Shown here in pieces: positions 1 through 7,602 of a stretch of DNA of 64,000 nt. Within the stretch, counting starts at the first letter, position 1; each line of letters opens with the position of its first letter. Position numbers and translations under genes: made by a program. The stretch is from an uncultured Nesterenkonia sp. (GTDB taxonomy: Bacteria > Actinomycetota > Actinomycetes > Actinomycetales > Micrococcaceae). The notes below the pieces were generated by a model, which was not told the origin of the DNA, did not search any database, and worked only from the letters and a program-made list of their open reading frames with translations. The stretch lies in assembly GCA_947494195.1 (NCBI GenBank), contig CANLUC010000001.1, positions 124,001-188,000 of the forward strand, given 5' to 3'.

Positions 1-958
1 AGACCTTGCCCTTGCCCTCTTCGCGCGCCTTGGCCGCCGCCCCGGCGTAGACCTTCTCGAACACTCGAGGCACCGCCAACAGCCACGTGGGCCGGAAGCT
101 GGCGAGATCGTCGAGCAGGGTCGAGGAATCGGAGGAGTGCGCGACCTGCACGCCGCGGTGCAGGCACATCAGCTGCACCGCGCGGGCGAGCACATGGGCC
201 AGCGGCAGGAACAGCAGGGTGCGGGACTCGTTCTCGCCGAGGATCTCCTCGGCGAAGGGCAGGATGTTGGCCGCGCCCTCGGCGAGGTTGCGGTGGGTGA
301 TCTGGGCGCCCTTGGGCTCTCCGGTGGTGCCGGAGGTATAGACCAGAGTGGCGACGTCGTCGAGGGTGGCGTGGGAGCGCGCGGCTTCGAGCTGCTCATC
401 GCTGATGTGCTCTCCGGCGGCGGCGAGGTCGTCGAGCTGGCGCAGCTCCCCGATCGGCAGCACGGAGGGCCGGGCGCCGTTGAGCTTGGCTCCGGCGGCG
501 CGCAGGCGGTCATGCAGCTCAGCGCTTCCGGCGAGCGCCAGCTTCGTCTCGGCGTCCTTGAGCAGGGCGCTCACCTGGTGCGGGGAGCTGGTCTCGTAGA
601 TCGGCACAGAGATCGCGCCGGCGAACCAGATGGCCTGATCCACCACGGCCCAGCTGTAGCTGGTCGGAGCCATCACGGCCACGCGGTCCCCGGGTTCGAT
701 CCCGAGCGCGATCAGCCCCTTGCCGACGCCGCGGACCTGGTCCACGAAACTGGTGAGCGAGACGTCCACCCAGCCACCGGTGCCGTTGGGCACCGCGTAG
801 ACGGGCTGCTGGGGGCGAGCTGCCAGGAGTTCAAGCACCCCATCGGTCGAGTTCGAGTGGGGATCCAGCTGCGCCACCTGCTGGGTCGCGGCCTCGCGGA
901 TCTGATTGGTGGTGCTGATCTGGGCCGGCTGTTCGCCGCCCCTGCTGTCCTCGCTCAT
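1..958 (-). CDS. AMP-dependent acyl-CoA synthetase (long-chain fatty acid type), C-terminus cut by window edge
   Basis: The minus strand reads open from an ATG at 958 to the window edge, giving the first ~319 residues of an ANL-family adenylating enzyme. The phosphate-binding motif YTSGTTGEPKG is intact near residue 190 and is followed by ITHRN; the segment LFLPLAHVLAR and then VPRVFEKVY further on are typical of FadD15-like long-chain fatty acyl-CoA synthetases of actinobacteria. The family activates a fatty acid with ATP and transfers it to CoA. The C-terminal acyl-CoA/AMP domain lies outside the window. A possible -10 box (TAGAAT, complement of 1016-1021) lies about 58 bases upstream of the start. 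The enzyme class is secure; the exact chain-length preference is not. Confidence 0.88.
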   Translation of the reverse strand, partial: MSEDSRGGEQPAQISTTNQIREAATQQVAQLDPHSNSTDGVLELLAARPQQPVYAVPNGTGGWVDVSLTSFVDQVRGVGKGLIALGIEPGDRVAVMAPTSYSWAVVDQAIWFAGAISVPIYETSSPHQVSALLKDAETKLALAGSAELHDRLRAAGAKLNGARPSVLPIGELRQLDDLAAAGEHISDEQLEAARSHATLDDVATLVYTSGTTGEPKGAQITHRNLAEGAANILPFAEEILGENESRTLLFLPLAHVLARAVQLMCLHRGVQVAHSSDSSTLLDDLASFRPTWLLAVPRVFEKVYAGAAAKAREEGKGKV

Positions 959-1025
959 GGCCCCGCCTGCTCATCGATTCCCCTGCGGTGGAGTCCCTCA
1001 TCCGCTGTGTCGATCATTCTACTGT

Positions 1026-1952
1026 TCAACGGGGCTTTTCCGCGCGCCTCCTGGCCAGCGCCGCGTCATAGATCTCACTGGCCGGAACTGCATGCGCAGC
1101 ACCGACTTCCTTGGCCGCGGTCTTGAGCTTCGTGCCCTCCTCCACCTTCTGCAGCACGACGTCGGCGAGCTCCGGAAGGCTCAGCGCTTCAGCCCCTGCC
1201 CCGCCGGCCACCGCGCCCCCGATCACCAGGACCATCTCGCCGCGAAGATGGCGTTCGGAGGCCGCCGCGGCGAGTTCCCCGAGACCGCCGCGCAGCACCT
1301 CCTCATAGCGTTTCGTGAGCTCCCGGGCCAGCGCGGCCGGGCGGCCCTCGCCCAGCGCGGCGGCGAACTCAGTGAGCGTCGCCGCCACCCGATGCGGGGA
1401 CTCGAAGAGCACCGTCGTCCATTCCTCACCGGCGAGGCGGGCAAGCAGCTTCTTGCGCTCACCCGCCTTGCGCGGGACGAACCCGGCGAAGGTGAAGCGG
1501 TCAGTGGGCAGCCCGGAGAGCGCCAGGGCCGTGGTGACCGCAGAGGCCCCGGGGGCGACGGTGACTCCCACCCCTGCGGCGATGGCCGTCTCCACCAGGC
1601 GGAATCCGGGATCGGAGACCGAGGGCATCCCGGCGTCGGAGACCACCAGGATCCTTGTCCCGTCCGCGGCCTGCGCCACGAGCTCCTCGGACCGCGAGGC
1701 CTCGTTGTGTTCATGCAGGCTGACGAGCCGGGCGTGGGTGCTCACCTGCAGCGCTCGCGCCAGATGCCGGGCGGTGCGGGTGTCCTCGGCGGCGATGATC
1801 TCCGCACTGGCCAGCAGGCGCTTGAGCCGGTCGGTGGCGTCTCCGAGGTTGCCGATAGGCGTCGCCGCCAGCACGATCGGGGTGTCCCACAAGGTGGAGG
1901 CACCGAGCGTCTCGAGACTGTCATCGGATCCATCTGCTGCGCCTGAGTCCAT
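1026..1952 (-). CDS. rsmI: 16S rRNA (cytidine-1402 2'-O)-methyltransferase RsmI
   Basis: SAM-dependent tetrapyrrole-methylase-fold enzyme that 2'-O-methylates C1402 of 16S rRNA in the ribosomal P site. Seen: the N-terminal VLAATPIGNLGD motif, AEDTRTARHL, VVSDAGMPSVSDPG and PGASAVTTALALSGLP, all in the expected order, and the RsmI C-terminal helical extension. The ATG at 1952 gives 308 residues; an upstream in-frame ATG at 2033 would overlap the divergent mannosyltransferase start and adds sequence with no family counterpart. RsmI and a Pmt mannosyltransferase are divergently arranged here, a common actinobacterial pairing. Their promoters overlap. Confidence 0.93.
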   Translation of the reverse strand: MDSGAADGSDDSLETLGASTLWDTPIVLAATPIGNLGDATDRLKRLLASAEIIAAEDTRTARHLARALQVSTHARLVSLHEHNEASRSEELVAQAADGTRILVVSDAGMPSVSDPGFRLVETAIAAGVGVTVAPGASAVTTALALSGLPTDRFTFAGFVPRKAGERKKLLARLAGEEWTTVLFESPHRVAATLTEFAAALGEGRPAALARELTKRYEEVLRGGLGELAAAASERHLRGEMVLVIGGAVAGGAGAEALSLPELADVVLQKVEEGTKLKTAAKEVGAAHAVPASEIYDAALARRRAEKPR

Positions 1953-1969
1953 GACACGCCTGCCTCTGA

Positions 1970-1998
1970 TTGGGGATCGGCTTGCGCCAAGTAGCATA
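1970..1998. promoter_or_regulatory. Overlapping divergent promoters for rsmI and the Pmt mannosyltransferase
   Basis: On the plus strand TTGGGG (1970-1975), a 16-base spacer and TAGCAT (1992-1997) end seven bases before the GTG at 2005, so the transcript would be leaderless. On the minus strand the complement of 1993-1998 reads TATGCT, a -10 candidate for rsmI with a leader of about 30 bases. The two boxes share bases, so the promoters may exclude each other. Pattern-based call only. Confidence 0.45.
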
Positions 1999-2004
1999 CC
2001 CATA

Positions 2005-3660
2005 GTGACCTCCGCCGAGCCTGCCCGCCGCATCCCGGCCCCCGCCGGTGAGACCGCCGAGTCCGGCGCTGGCGAGTCTGCGCTGGACCGGATGCAGCGC
2101 CGGCTGGGGGCCGAGCCCTACCGCCCCGGGATCTGGGGCTGGATCCTCCCGCTGCTGGTCACCGTCTTCGCTGGCATCCTGCGGCTGCGCAACCTCTCCA
2201 CCCCGCATCTGCTCATGTTCGATGAGACCTATTACGCCAAGGACGCCTTCGCGCTGCTGACCGCGGGCTACGAGCTGGAATGGCCCGAAGACGCCGACGA
2301 GGCATGGCTCAGCGGGAACGCCCAGCCCTCCGATGAGGCGTCCTATGTGGTGCATCCTCCGCTGGGCAAGTGGCTGATCGCACTCGGGCTGCGCACCTTC
2401 GGCTATGACTCCGCCCTGGGATGGCGGATCTCCGCCGCCGTGGCGGGCACGCTGGCGGTGCTGCTGATCGCGGTGATTGCCCAGCGGATGTTCCGCTCGG
2501 TCTTCCTGGGTGCGTTCGCCGGGACGCTGACGGCCATCGAGGGACATCACCTGGTGATGAGCCGGGTCGCGCTGCTGGACATCTTCATGATGTTCTTCGT
2601 GCTGGCCGCCTTCGGCGCCCTGATGGCTGACCGATACAGCGGGCGACGGCGGCTGGCCGAGTGGGCGGTGAGGCGCAGGGGCTCCGACCCATGGTTGGCG
2701 CTGCGCCCCTGGCGTCTGCTCGCGGCCGTGCTGCTCGGCGCCGCCGTCGCGGTGAAGCTTTCCGCACTGGCGTTCTTCGCGGTCTTCGGCGTGATGGTGA
2801 TCCTGTGGGACCTGCAGGCTCGTCGTGCCGCCGGCGTGGACCGCTGGCTCCGGGTGGGACTGCTCCGCGATGCGGTCCCCGCGGTTCTCACCGTGCTGCC
2901 GGTGGCGGCCGTCGTCTATCTGACCAGCTGGTCGGGCTGGCTCTTCTCGCGCGACGGGTGGGGACGGATGTGGCACCTGAGTCACCCCGCCGAGGGCCTC
3001 GCGGGGTTGGTTCCCGGACCGATCCGTTCCCTGTGGAATTACCACGTCTCGGCCACCGATTTTCATCAGGGCCTCAGCAATGGGCACGACTACGCCTCCT
3101 CTCCGTGGACCTGGCCGTTCATGGGCCGCCCAGTGTCGATGCACTACGACTCGGTCGCTGAAGGCGAGGTGTATGCGCAGACCGGGGAGACCTGCCAAGT
3201 GCCCACGTGCTCCTCCGCGGTGCTGGATCTTGCCAATCCGCTGATCTGGTGGGCCGGGCTGATCGCTGTGGTGATCGTGCTGGCCCTGTGGGTGGGCCGG
3301 CGTGATTGGCGCTATGGCGCGATCCTCTCGGGATTTGTGGCGGGATTCCTGGTGTGGCTGCTGTTCCCGGACCGAACCATGTTCTTCTTCTACACGATCA
3401 GCTACCACCCCTTCCTGATCCTGGCGATCACGGCCGTGGCGGCCTTGGTGCTGCGCCTCGGAACCCGGTCGCAGCGCGCCGACGGCTCTCTGCGCGCCGC
3501 CGGGGCGATCGTGGCTGCCCGGCAGCGCAATACCGTGATTCTGCTGTGCTTCGTGCTGCTCTGTGTGGCGGTCTCAGTGTTCTTTCTGCCGCTCTGGACC
3601 GCCGAGATGATCCCCTACGAGCAGTGGCGGATGCGGATCTGGATCGAGTCCTGGCTCTGA
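2005..3660 (+). CDS. Polyprenyl/dolichyl-phosphate-mannose--protein mannosyltransferase (Pmt, GT39)
   Basis: Multi-pass membrane glycosyltransferase that transfers mannose from polyprenyl-phosphate-mannose to Ser/Thr of secreted proteins on the outer membrane face. Seen: the family hallmark FDETYYAKDA in the first periplasmic loop (the acidic DE pair is essential in the family), VHPPLGKW, about ten hydrophobic segments, the loop around SWNYHVSATDFHQGLS-like sequence near residue 350, and a short C-terminus ending IWIESWL. The GTG at 2005 gives 551 residues and lies seven bases downstream of TAGCAT; an ATG at 1951 would begin inside the divergent rsmI gene. It is probably transcribed as a single gene. 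Confidence 0.9.
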   Translation: MTSAEPARRIPAPAGETAESGAGESALDRMQRRLGAEPYRPGIWGWILPLLVTVFAGILRLRNLSTPHLLMFDETYYAKDAFALLTAGYELEWPEDADEAWLSGNAQPSDEASYVVHPPLGKWLIALGLRTFGYDSALGWRISAAVAGTLAVLLIAVIAQRMFRSVFLGAFAGTLTAIEGHHLVMSRVALLDIFMMFFVLAAFGALMADRYSGRRRLAEWAVRRRGSDPWLALRPWRLLAAVLLGAAVAVKLSALAFFAVFGVMVILWDLQARRAAGVDRWLRVGLLRDAVPAVLTVLPVAAVVYLTSWSGWLFSRDGWGRMWHLSHPAEGLAGLVPGPIRSLWNYHVSATDFHQGLSNGHDYASSPWTWPFMGRPVSMHYDSVAEGEVYAQTGETCQVPTCSSAVLDLANPLIWWAGLIAVVIVLALWVGRRDWRYGAILSGFVAGFLVWLLFPDRTMFFFYTISYHPFLILAITAVAALVLRLGTRSQRADGSLRAAGAIVAARQRNTVILLCFVLLCVAVSVFFLPLWTAEMIPYEQWRMRIWIESWL

Positions 3661-3751
3661 TCTGGAGCTGACCGCCCGTTCAGCGGGACGAGGCGAACCT
3701 CGGCGCATAAGCTGGAACTATCCGAATCAGTCGGAAAGGAATGTTTCGAAC

Positions 3752-4966
3752 ATGCCCCACTCTGTCTCTGCGCTGCCGTCGCGGACTCTCACCGCGGAGG
3801 GTCGCCATTGGTCGGTCGAGCGCGCCTGGCCGGTGGAGGGCGACCCTCAGATGCTCCTCGTCGAGGTGGCCGCTGTTCCCGAGGAGTACGCGAGGACCGC
3901 GGATGCGGACCCCGAGGACCCCGGTGTCGCCGCGGGCACGGACTCGCGGACCAGTGAAACCTCCGCCGGGACGCATCTGCCCCGCCGGTCGCGGCGTGCA
4001 GGCAGATTCTGGGTAGAAGACCGCGCGGATCTGGCACGACCGACCGAGCACGTGGAGCTTTTTCCCGCAGGCACTGACCCAGGCCTTCCCGCCCTGCAGG
4101 ACGCCGCCCGGGGTGGGACCGTGATCGCCCACGAGCCGGGCCAGCGCGCGGTCGTCCGGCACAGCACCCGCAGACGCAATGGCCGCGCGGACAGTGCAGA
4201 TGAGACCTACACTGTGGTGCTCCCTCCCGGTCAGGCACTCACGCTGCGTGCCGGTATGGGGCACGCGCAGGCGTTCGCCGGACCGTTCCGGCTTCCACGC
4301 ACGGTCGCCGAAGACGATTCCACGGTGACGTTCCAGGCGCTGCCGGGAGTCTCGCTGCACCGTCCGGAGCGCTTCGGACCCAGCCAGTGGGAGGATGCCT
4401 GGGACCAGGCACTCGATGCCTGGTCCACCGCCATCCAGCACCCCGGTGAGCTTCCGGCGAGCACGCCCGTGCACGACGCCACGGCAGAGATCAACCGGCT
4501 CCAGCGCTGGGAGGAGAAGACCCGGCCCTACATCATGGGCGCCGAGCTCTTCCAGGAAGCAGTGGAGGCCGCCTGCGAGGCGCTGCGGAAGCTTCCTCGG
4601 GGCCGCCTCATACCCGCCCACCGCCATCTGCGGGATGAAGACCTGCTGTGGTCCGCAGAACTCGGTCCGGCCCTGTTGAAGGTCTCCTCCGCCGGATGGG
4701 CGGACCCGGCGCTGGACCTCGGTTCGCTGCGCGCCTGCGCACGATGGAACGAGATCCGGGGCCTGTGGGACGCGCAACAGCGCTCGGTGGTGACCCAGCT
4801 GCTCAATGACACCGCCTACCGGAACGGAGTCTCGACCCGTGCTCTGGCCAGCTACGAGCACAGCGCCCTGCTGCGCCTGAGCTGCCAGTACACCTTCTCC
4901 CCCAGCCTGGCCGACGCCGCAGAGCACCTGCGCGCCGATCTCGTCCAGGCCCGGCAGCCGCACTGA
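3752..4966 (+). CDS. Aminoglycoside-phosphotransferase-fold protein lacking catalytic residues (pseudokinase-like)
   Basis: 404 residues. The C-terminal half has the outline of the APH/choline-kinase fold: HRHLRDEDLLW at 290-300 occupies the place of the catalytic HxDLHxxN/Q loop, and VSSAGWADPALDLGSL (311-326) that of the metal-binding DFD segment followed by PALDL. Both the catalytic aspartate (His instead) and the metal aspartates (LLKVSSAG instead of LLDxDxAG) are absent, so ordinary phosphotransfer looks unlikely. The N-terminal 200 residues are Arg/Ala-rich and unrecognised. AAAGGA ends 11 bases before the ATG. The downstream cyclo-ligase begins ten bases after the stop, suggesting one transcript. 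The fold assignment is my inference from motif spacing. Confidence 0.6.
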   Translation: MPHSVSALPSRTLTAEGRHWSVERAWPVEGDPQMLLVEVAAVPEEYARTADADPEDPGVAAGTDSRTSETSAGTHLPRRSRRAGRFWVEDRADLARPTEHVELFPAGTDPGLPALQDAARGGTVIAHEPGQRAVVRHSTRRRNGRADSADETYTVVLPPGQALTLRAGMGHAQAFAGPFRLPRTVAEDDSTVTFQALPGVSLHRPERFGPSQWEDAWDQALDAWSTAIQHPGELPASTPVHDATAEINRLQRWEEKTRPYIMGAELFQEAVEAACEALRKLPRGRLIPAHRHLRDEDLLWSAELGPALLKVSSAGWADPALDLGSLRACARWNEIRGLWDAQQRSVVTQLLNDTAYRNGVSTRALASYEHSALLRLSCQYTFSPSLADAAEHLRADLVQARQPH

Positions 4967-4976
4967 GACTCGCACT

Positions 4977-5648
4977 GTGACCCCAGCACCGCCACCCGCC
5001 CAGGACGCCAAGGCCGCTGTGCGGCGGAGGCTGCGCGCCCGCCGTCGCGAGCTGAATGCGCAGGAGCTTGCAGCCCGCGGCGAAGACCTGGCCCAGGTAC
5101 TCGCGGCCGAGCTCCCGGTTGGTTCTCCGGTCGCGGGCTACCTGCCTATTCCAGGCGAACCCGACGTGCGGCCGTTCCTCGGACAGCATCTGCGCCGCGG
5201 CGGTTCGGTGTTCCTGCCGGTTGTCGATCCGGCCCAGCAGCAGGACCCTCGGCTGCGCGAGCTTCAGTGGGTCCGCTGGACCGCGGAGAGCACGCTGCAA
5301 CGACACGAGACTCTGCCGATGGAAGAGCCCCTCGGGGAGCGGATCAGCACCGCGGAGCTGCGAGGTCTGCATCCTCACGGGCTCACGGTCCTTGTCCCGG
5401 GACTCGCCGTGGACCACGACGGCGCTCGGCTGGGTCAGGGTGGCGGCTTCTATGACTCGACGTTCGGACCTGGGACGGCGGGCTCGGCCCGCGCGGAGGG
5501 ACATGCCGACCTCCCATCGATTCGTTTCCTTGCGGTGGTCCACGCCGAGGAGGTCTTCGACGCAGGTTCGTTTCCGGTGGAGGCTCACGACCTTCGCGTG
5601 GACGCCATCGTGACCGAACGCGGTGCCATCACCGTGGGGCCCCTATAA
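4977..5648 (+). CDS. 5-formyltetrahydrofolate cyclo-ligase
   Basis: ATP-dependent conversion of 5-formyl-THF to 5,10-methenyl-THF in folate one-carbon metabolism. Seen: an N-terminal basic helix (KAAVRRRLRARRREL) that binds ATP phosphates in the family, PGEPDVRP in the middle, and the diagnostic C-terminal PGLAVDHDGARLGQGGGFYD loop. The 223-residue length is usual. The start is GTG, with no other start at the right length; the gene lies ten bases after the upstream pseudokinase-like gene and is probably co-transcribed with it. The FmdB promoter overlaps its stop codon. Confidence 0.92.
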   Translation: MTPAPPPAQDAKAAVRRRLRARRRELNAQELAARGEDLAQVLAAELPVGSPVAGYLPIPGEPDVRPFLGQHLRRGGSVFLPVVDPAQQQDPRLRELQWVRWTAESTLQRHETLPMEEPLGERISTAELRGLHPHGLTVLVPGLAVDHDGARLGQGGGFYDSTFGPGTAGSARAEGHADLPSIRFLAVVHAEEVFDAGSFPVEAHDLRVDAIVTERGAITVGPL

Positions 5649-5649
5649 T
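5644..5649 (+). promoter_or_regulatory. -10 box TATAAT upstream of the FmdB-family gene
   Basis: A perfect TATAAT overlaps the TAA stop of the cyclo-ligase gene and sits 75 bases before the next ATG. I see no convincing -35. It would give the zinc-ribbon gene its own transcript with a leader of about 68 bases. Confidence 0.4.
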
Positions 5650-5724
5650 CAACTGGCAGCAATGACGCATGGTGCCCGGCGATCCATTCGACCGGGCAAC
5701 ACCCTTCACCCACTGAGGAACTCG

Positions 5725-6093
5725 ATGCCCACTTACGCCTACGCCTGCAAAGACTGCGGCCACGCCTTCGACATCGTGCAGAAGTTCAGCGAGGACTCGC
5801 TGACCGTGTGCCCCGAGTGCGAGGGCACCCTGCGCAAGAAGTTCGGCTCCGTCGGCGTCTCTTTCAAGGGCTCCGGCTTCTACCGCACCGATTCCCGCGC
5901 GGCAGCCGGAGCCGGTGCAGAGTCCAGCAAGAGCTCCACGTCGGAGGGCTCCTCGTCCTCGAGCAGCTCCTCCGACTCCTCGGGATCTTCGACTCCCGCG
6001 ACTGCGCCGAGCAAGGCAACCTCCGGTGCGGGTTCCGCGAGCTCCGGAGCTTCTGGTTCAGGTTCCTCCGGATCATCGGGCTCCTCCAGCTGA
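5725..6093 (+). CDS. FmdB-family zinc-ribbon protein with a long Ser-rich tail
   Basis: 122 residues. The first 60 form the FmdB/CxxC_CxxC_SSSS domain: MPTYAYACKDCGHAFD with Cys8 and Cys11, then CPEC at 29-32, followed by KKFGSVGVSFKGSGFYRTD. Four cysteines probably bind one zinc ion. The rest is a Ser/Gly/Ala low-complexity tail, normal for actinobacterial members. The family is called regulatory from one methylotroph protein; the real role is unknown. The ATG at 5725 was chosen because the domain begins exactly there, with GAGGAA just upstream. Its last 21 bases overlap the convergent SAF-domain gene. Confidence 0.85.
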   Translation: MPTYAYACKDCGHAFDIVQKFSEDSLTVCPECEGTLRKKFGSVGVSFKGSGFYRTDSRAAAGAGAESSKSSTSEGSSSSSSSSDSSGSSTPATAPSKATSGAGSASSGASGSGSSGSSGSSS

Positions 6094-7017
6094 CGCTTCG
6101 CCTGACTCGGGAGCACCCGCCCCTGCAGCACCGGCCTCTGCACCGTCCATTCGGGCACTGCGCAGACTCAGGTGCAGCCTGCCTTCCTGGGTGGCCTGCG
6201 CGATCGACTCGGCGGTGGCGAGATCCACCGCCAGAATCACCACGCTTCCGGCTTCTCCCCCGGCGGGCAGCCAGTTCTCTGATTCATCCTTCGGGGTCCA
6301 CAGCACTGGTGCCGCGGTAGCCACCGGCTCAGAGGAGGATCCCCGCTCCGGAGAGTCGGAGGAGACCAGAACGTCCACGCGCTGACCCGGCGTGAGCACG
6401 GCGATCATCGCCGGATCTGCCGGGCGCACGGGCACCGCCACCGTGCCAGGGTCCTGACCGGCGAGCAGCCCCGGTCCGACCAGCTGGTTCGGATGAATCA
6501 AGGCCCCTGCCGGCAGCGGCACGGCCACCTGCTGCCCCAGCACCTGGTCGATGTCTGCGCTGTATCCACGCGGGACCGCCCCCGCATCGACCGGGACCTC
6601 TTCCACCACCGCGGAGCTCAGTCGCTCTCCGGCGGCGACATCGGCGTTGACACGCAGAGCAAGGGCTGTCTCCAGCTGGCCTTCCTCGCTGGTGATCAGC
6701 GCGGCTGCCGCTGCGCCCAGGCCGAGGACCAGCGCAAGGGGTATGCGGAACCGCTGGAACAACCGCGGCAGCGCGGAGCCACGCAGTCTGCGGCTGACGC
6801 GCGGAGGCTTGGTCCTTCGGCGACGCCGCGGCGCTGCTTCCCGCGCGGGGCTGCCCTGCCTCTGCATCTGGTGCCGGGGCTCTCGGGAGGAGGTCCCGCT
6901 GGGCACTGCCGAGGCGCCTCGTGCACTGCTCGAATCCGGCGGAGATCGCCGCGATCGGCGGGGGCGTTGCGGGAGGAACGGCCCGGAGGATTGCTCAAGG
7001 GACGGAAGCGTCGGCAT
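6073..7017 (-). CDS. SAF-domain membrane protein (CpaB/RcpC-like)
   Basis: 314 residues. A basic, Pro/Ser/Arg-rich cytoplasmic N-terminus (1-85) is followed by one transmembrane helix (PLALVLGLGAAAAALI, about 91-108) and an extracytoplasmic SAF domain: LRVNADVAAGERLSSAVVEEVPVDAG, then the characteristic PAGALIHPNQL segment. Related proteins (CpaB, RcpC, FlgA) act in Flp pilus or flagellar assembly, but no pilus genes are nearby, so the role here is open. The ATG at 7017 places the helix at a usual distance; an in-frame ATG at 7143 adds a poorly conserved stretch. The 3' end overlaps the FmdB gene tail to tail. Confidence 0.75.
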   Translation of the reverse strand: MPTLPSLEQSSGPFLPQRPRRSRRSPPDSSSARGASAVPSGTSSREPRHQMQRQGSPAREAAPRRRRRTKPPRVSRRLRGSALPRLFQRFRIPLALVLGLGAAAAALITSEEGQLETALALRVNADVAAGERLSSAVVEEVPVDAGAVPRGYSADIDQVLGQQVAVPLPAGALIHPNQLVGPGLLAGQDPGTVAVPVRPADPAMIAVLTPGQRVDVLVSSDSPERGSSSEPVATAAPVLWTPKDESENWLPAGGEAGSVVILAVDLATAESIAQATQEGRLHLSLRSARMDGAEAGAAGAGAPESGEASAGGAR

Positions 7018-7140
7018 GGGACCAGGATGCCCGCATCCCGCCGCCGGGCGGCCGTTGCGCCTGACACTGTGGAGAAGTCCAGCCTCTGCGCCGAGCACAG
7101 GGCGCTGGGGAAAAATCGACTCCCCAGACGCCAGCGCCTG

Positions 7141-7240
7141 CACCAGGCAGCGGGCGCAGTCCCGGGACGGTCGCCGGTTGTCACCAGTGCAGCGGGGGCT
7201 GTCCCCAGACGCTCGCGATGATCACCAGTGCGGCGGTCGC
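7141..7240. repeat. Imperfect ~40-bp-spaced repeats after the helicase-partner gene
   Basis: TCACCAGTGCAGCGG (7181-7195) and TCACCAGTGCGGCGG (7222-7236) differ at one base and are 41 bases apart; a weaker third copy (CACCAGGCAGCGGGC) starts at 7141. The 7222 copy encodes the last residues and stop of the small partner gene, so the 3' end of that gene seems to have been duplicated downstream. No hairpin or T-run is evident. Confidence 0.5.
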
Positions 7241-7602
7241 TGGCTGAGGATCCACTGTTCGTGGGCACTCAACGCAGGCTTCTGCACATCGGACTTCCCG
7301 GCACTCGTGATGGTCGGCTTCGCCGTCGTCCCACCCCGCGAACCATAGCGAGCAGACCCGGCGCCCGATCCGGCGGAGTCAGCGTCGGGGTCCTGGATGC
7401 GGAACGGATCCGAGAAGTTGGACTCGACCTCGTGAGACTGTCCGGAGGTGGGCGGGGCGACCACGCGGCGTCGACCTCTGCGCCTCACTCCGGAATCTCC
7501 CGAGGACCCGGCATCTCCTGGAGACCCGGCACCCCCAGAGGACCTGTTGCCCCCAGAGGCCCCGGCACCCCCAGTCCCCTGGCCCTCCGCTATTCCTTCC
7601 AT
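7222..7602 (-). CDS. Small hypothetical protein translationally coupled to the helicase-like ATPase
   Basis: 126 residues, Gly/Ser/Arg-rich, no transmembrane segment, ending in SAHEQWILSQRPPHW. The ATG at 7602 lies inside the end of the upstream ATPase gene, giving a 13-base overlap that suggests translational coupling. The N-terminal 50 residues are low complexity (GGAGASGGNRSSGGAGSPG) and a basic RRRGRRR patch follows. From memory, a short protein with a similar WxxxQRPPHW tail follows this ATPase in other Micrococcaceae, so it may be a dedicated partner. The function is unknown. Confidence 0.65.
   Translation of the reverse strand: MEGIAEGQGTGGAGASGGNRSSGGAGSPGDAGSSGDSGVRRRGRRRVVAPPTSGQSHEVESNFSDPFRIQDPDADSAGSGAGSARYGSRGGTTAKPTITSAGKSDVQKPALSAHEQWILSQRPPHW

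Noticed and set aside
1921-3408. 495-codon open frame on the minus strand opposite the Pmt gene
   Set aside because: His/Gln/Gly/Arg-rich composition with no domain; the opposite frame encodes a clear Pmt enzyme. Antisense open frames are common in high-GC genomes.
3680-5011. 443-codon minus-strand frame
   Set aside because: It covers the plus-strand pseudokinase-like gene and the start of the cyclo-ligase; composition is not protein-like and no start signal is visible.
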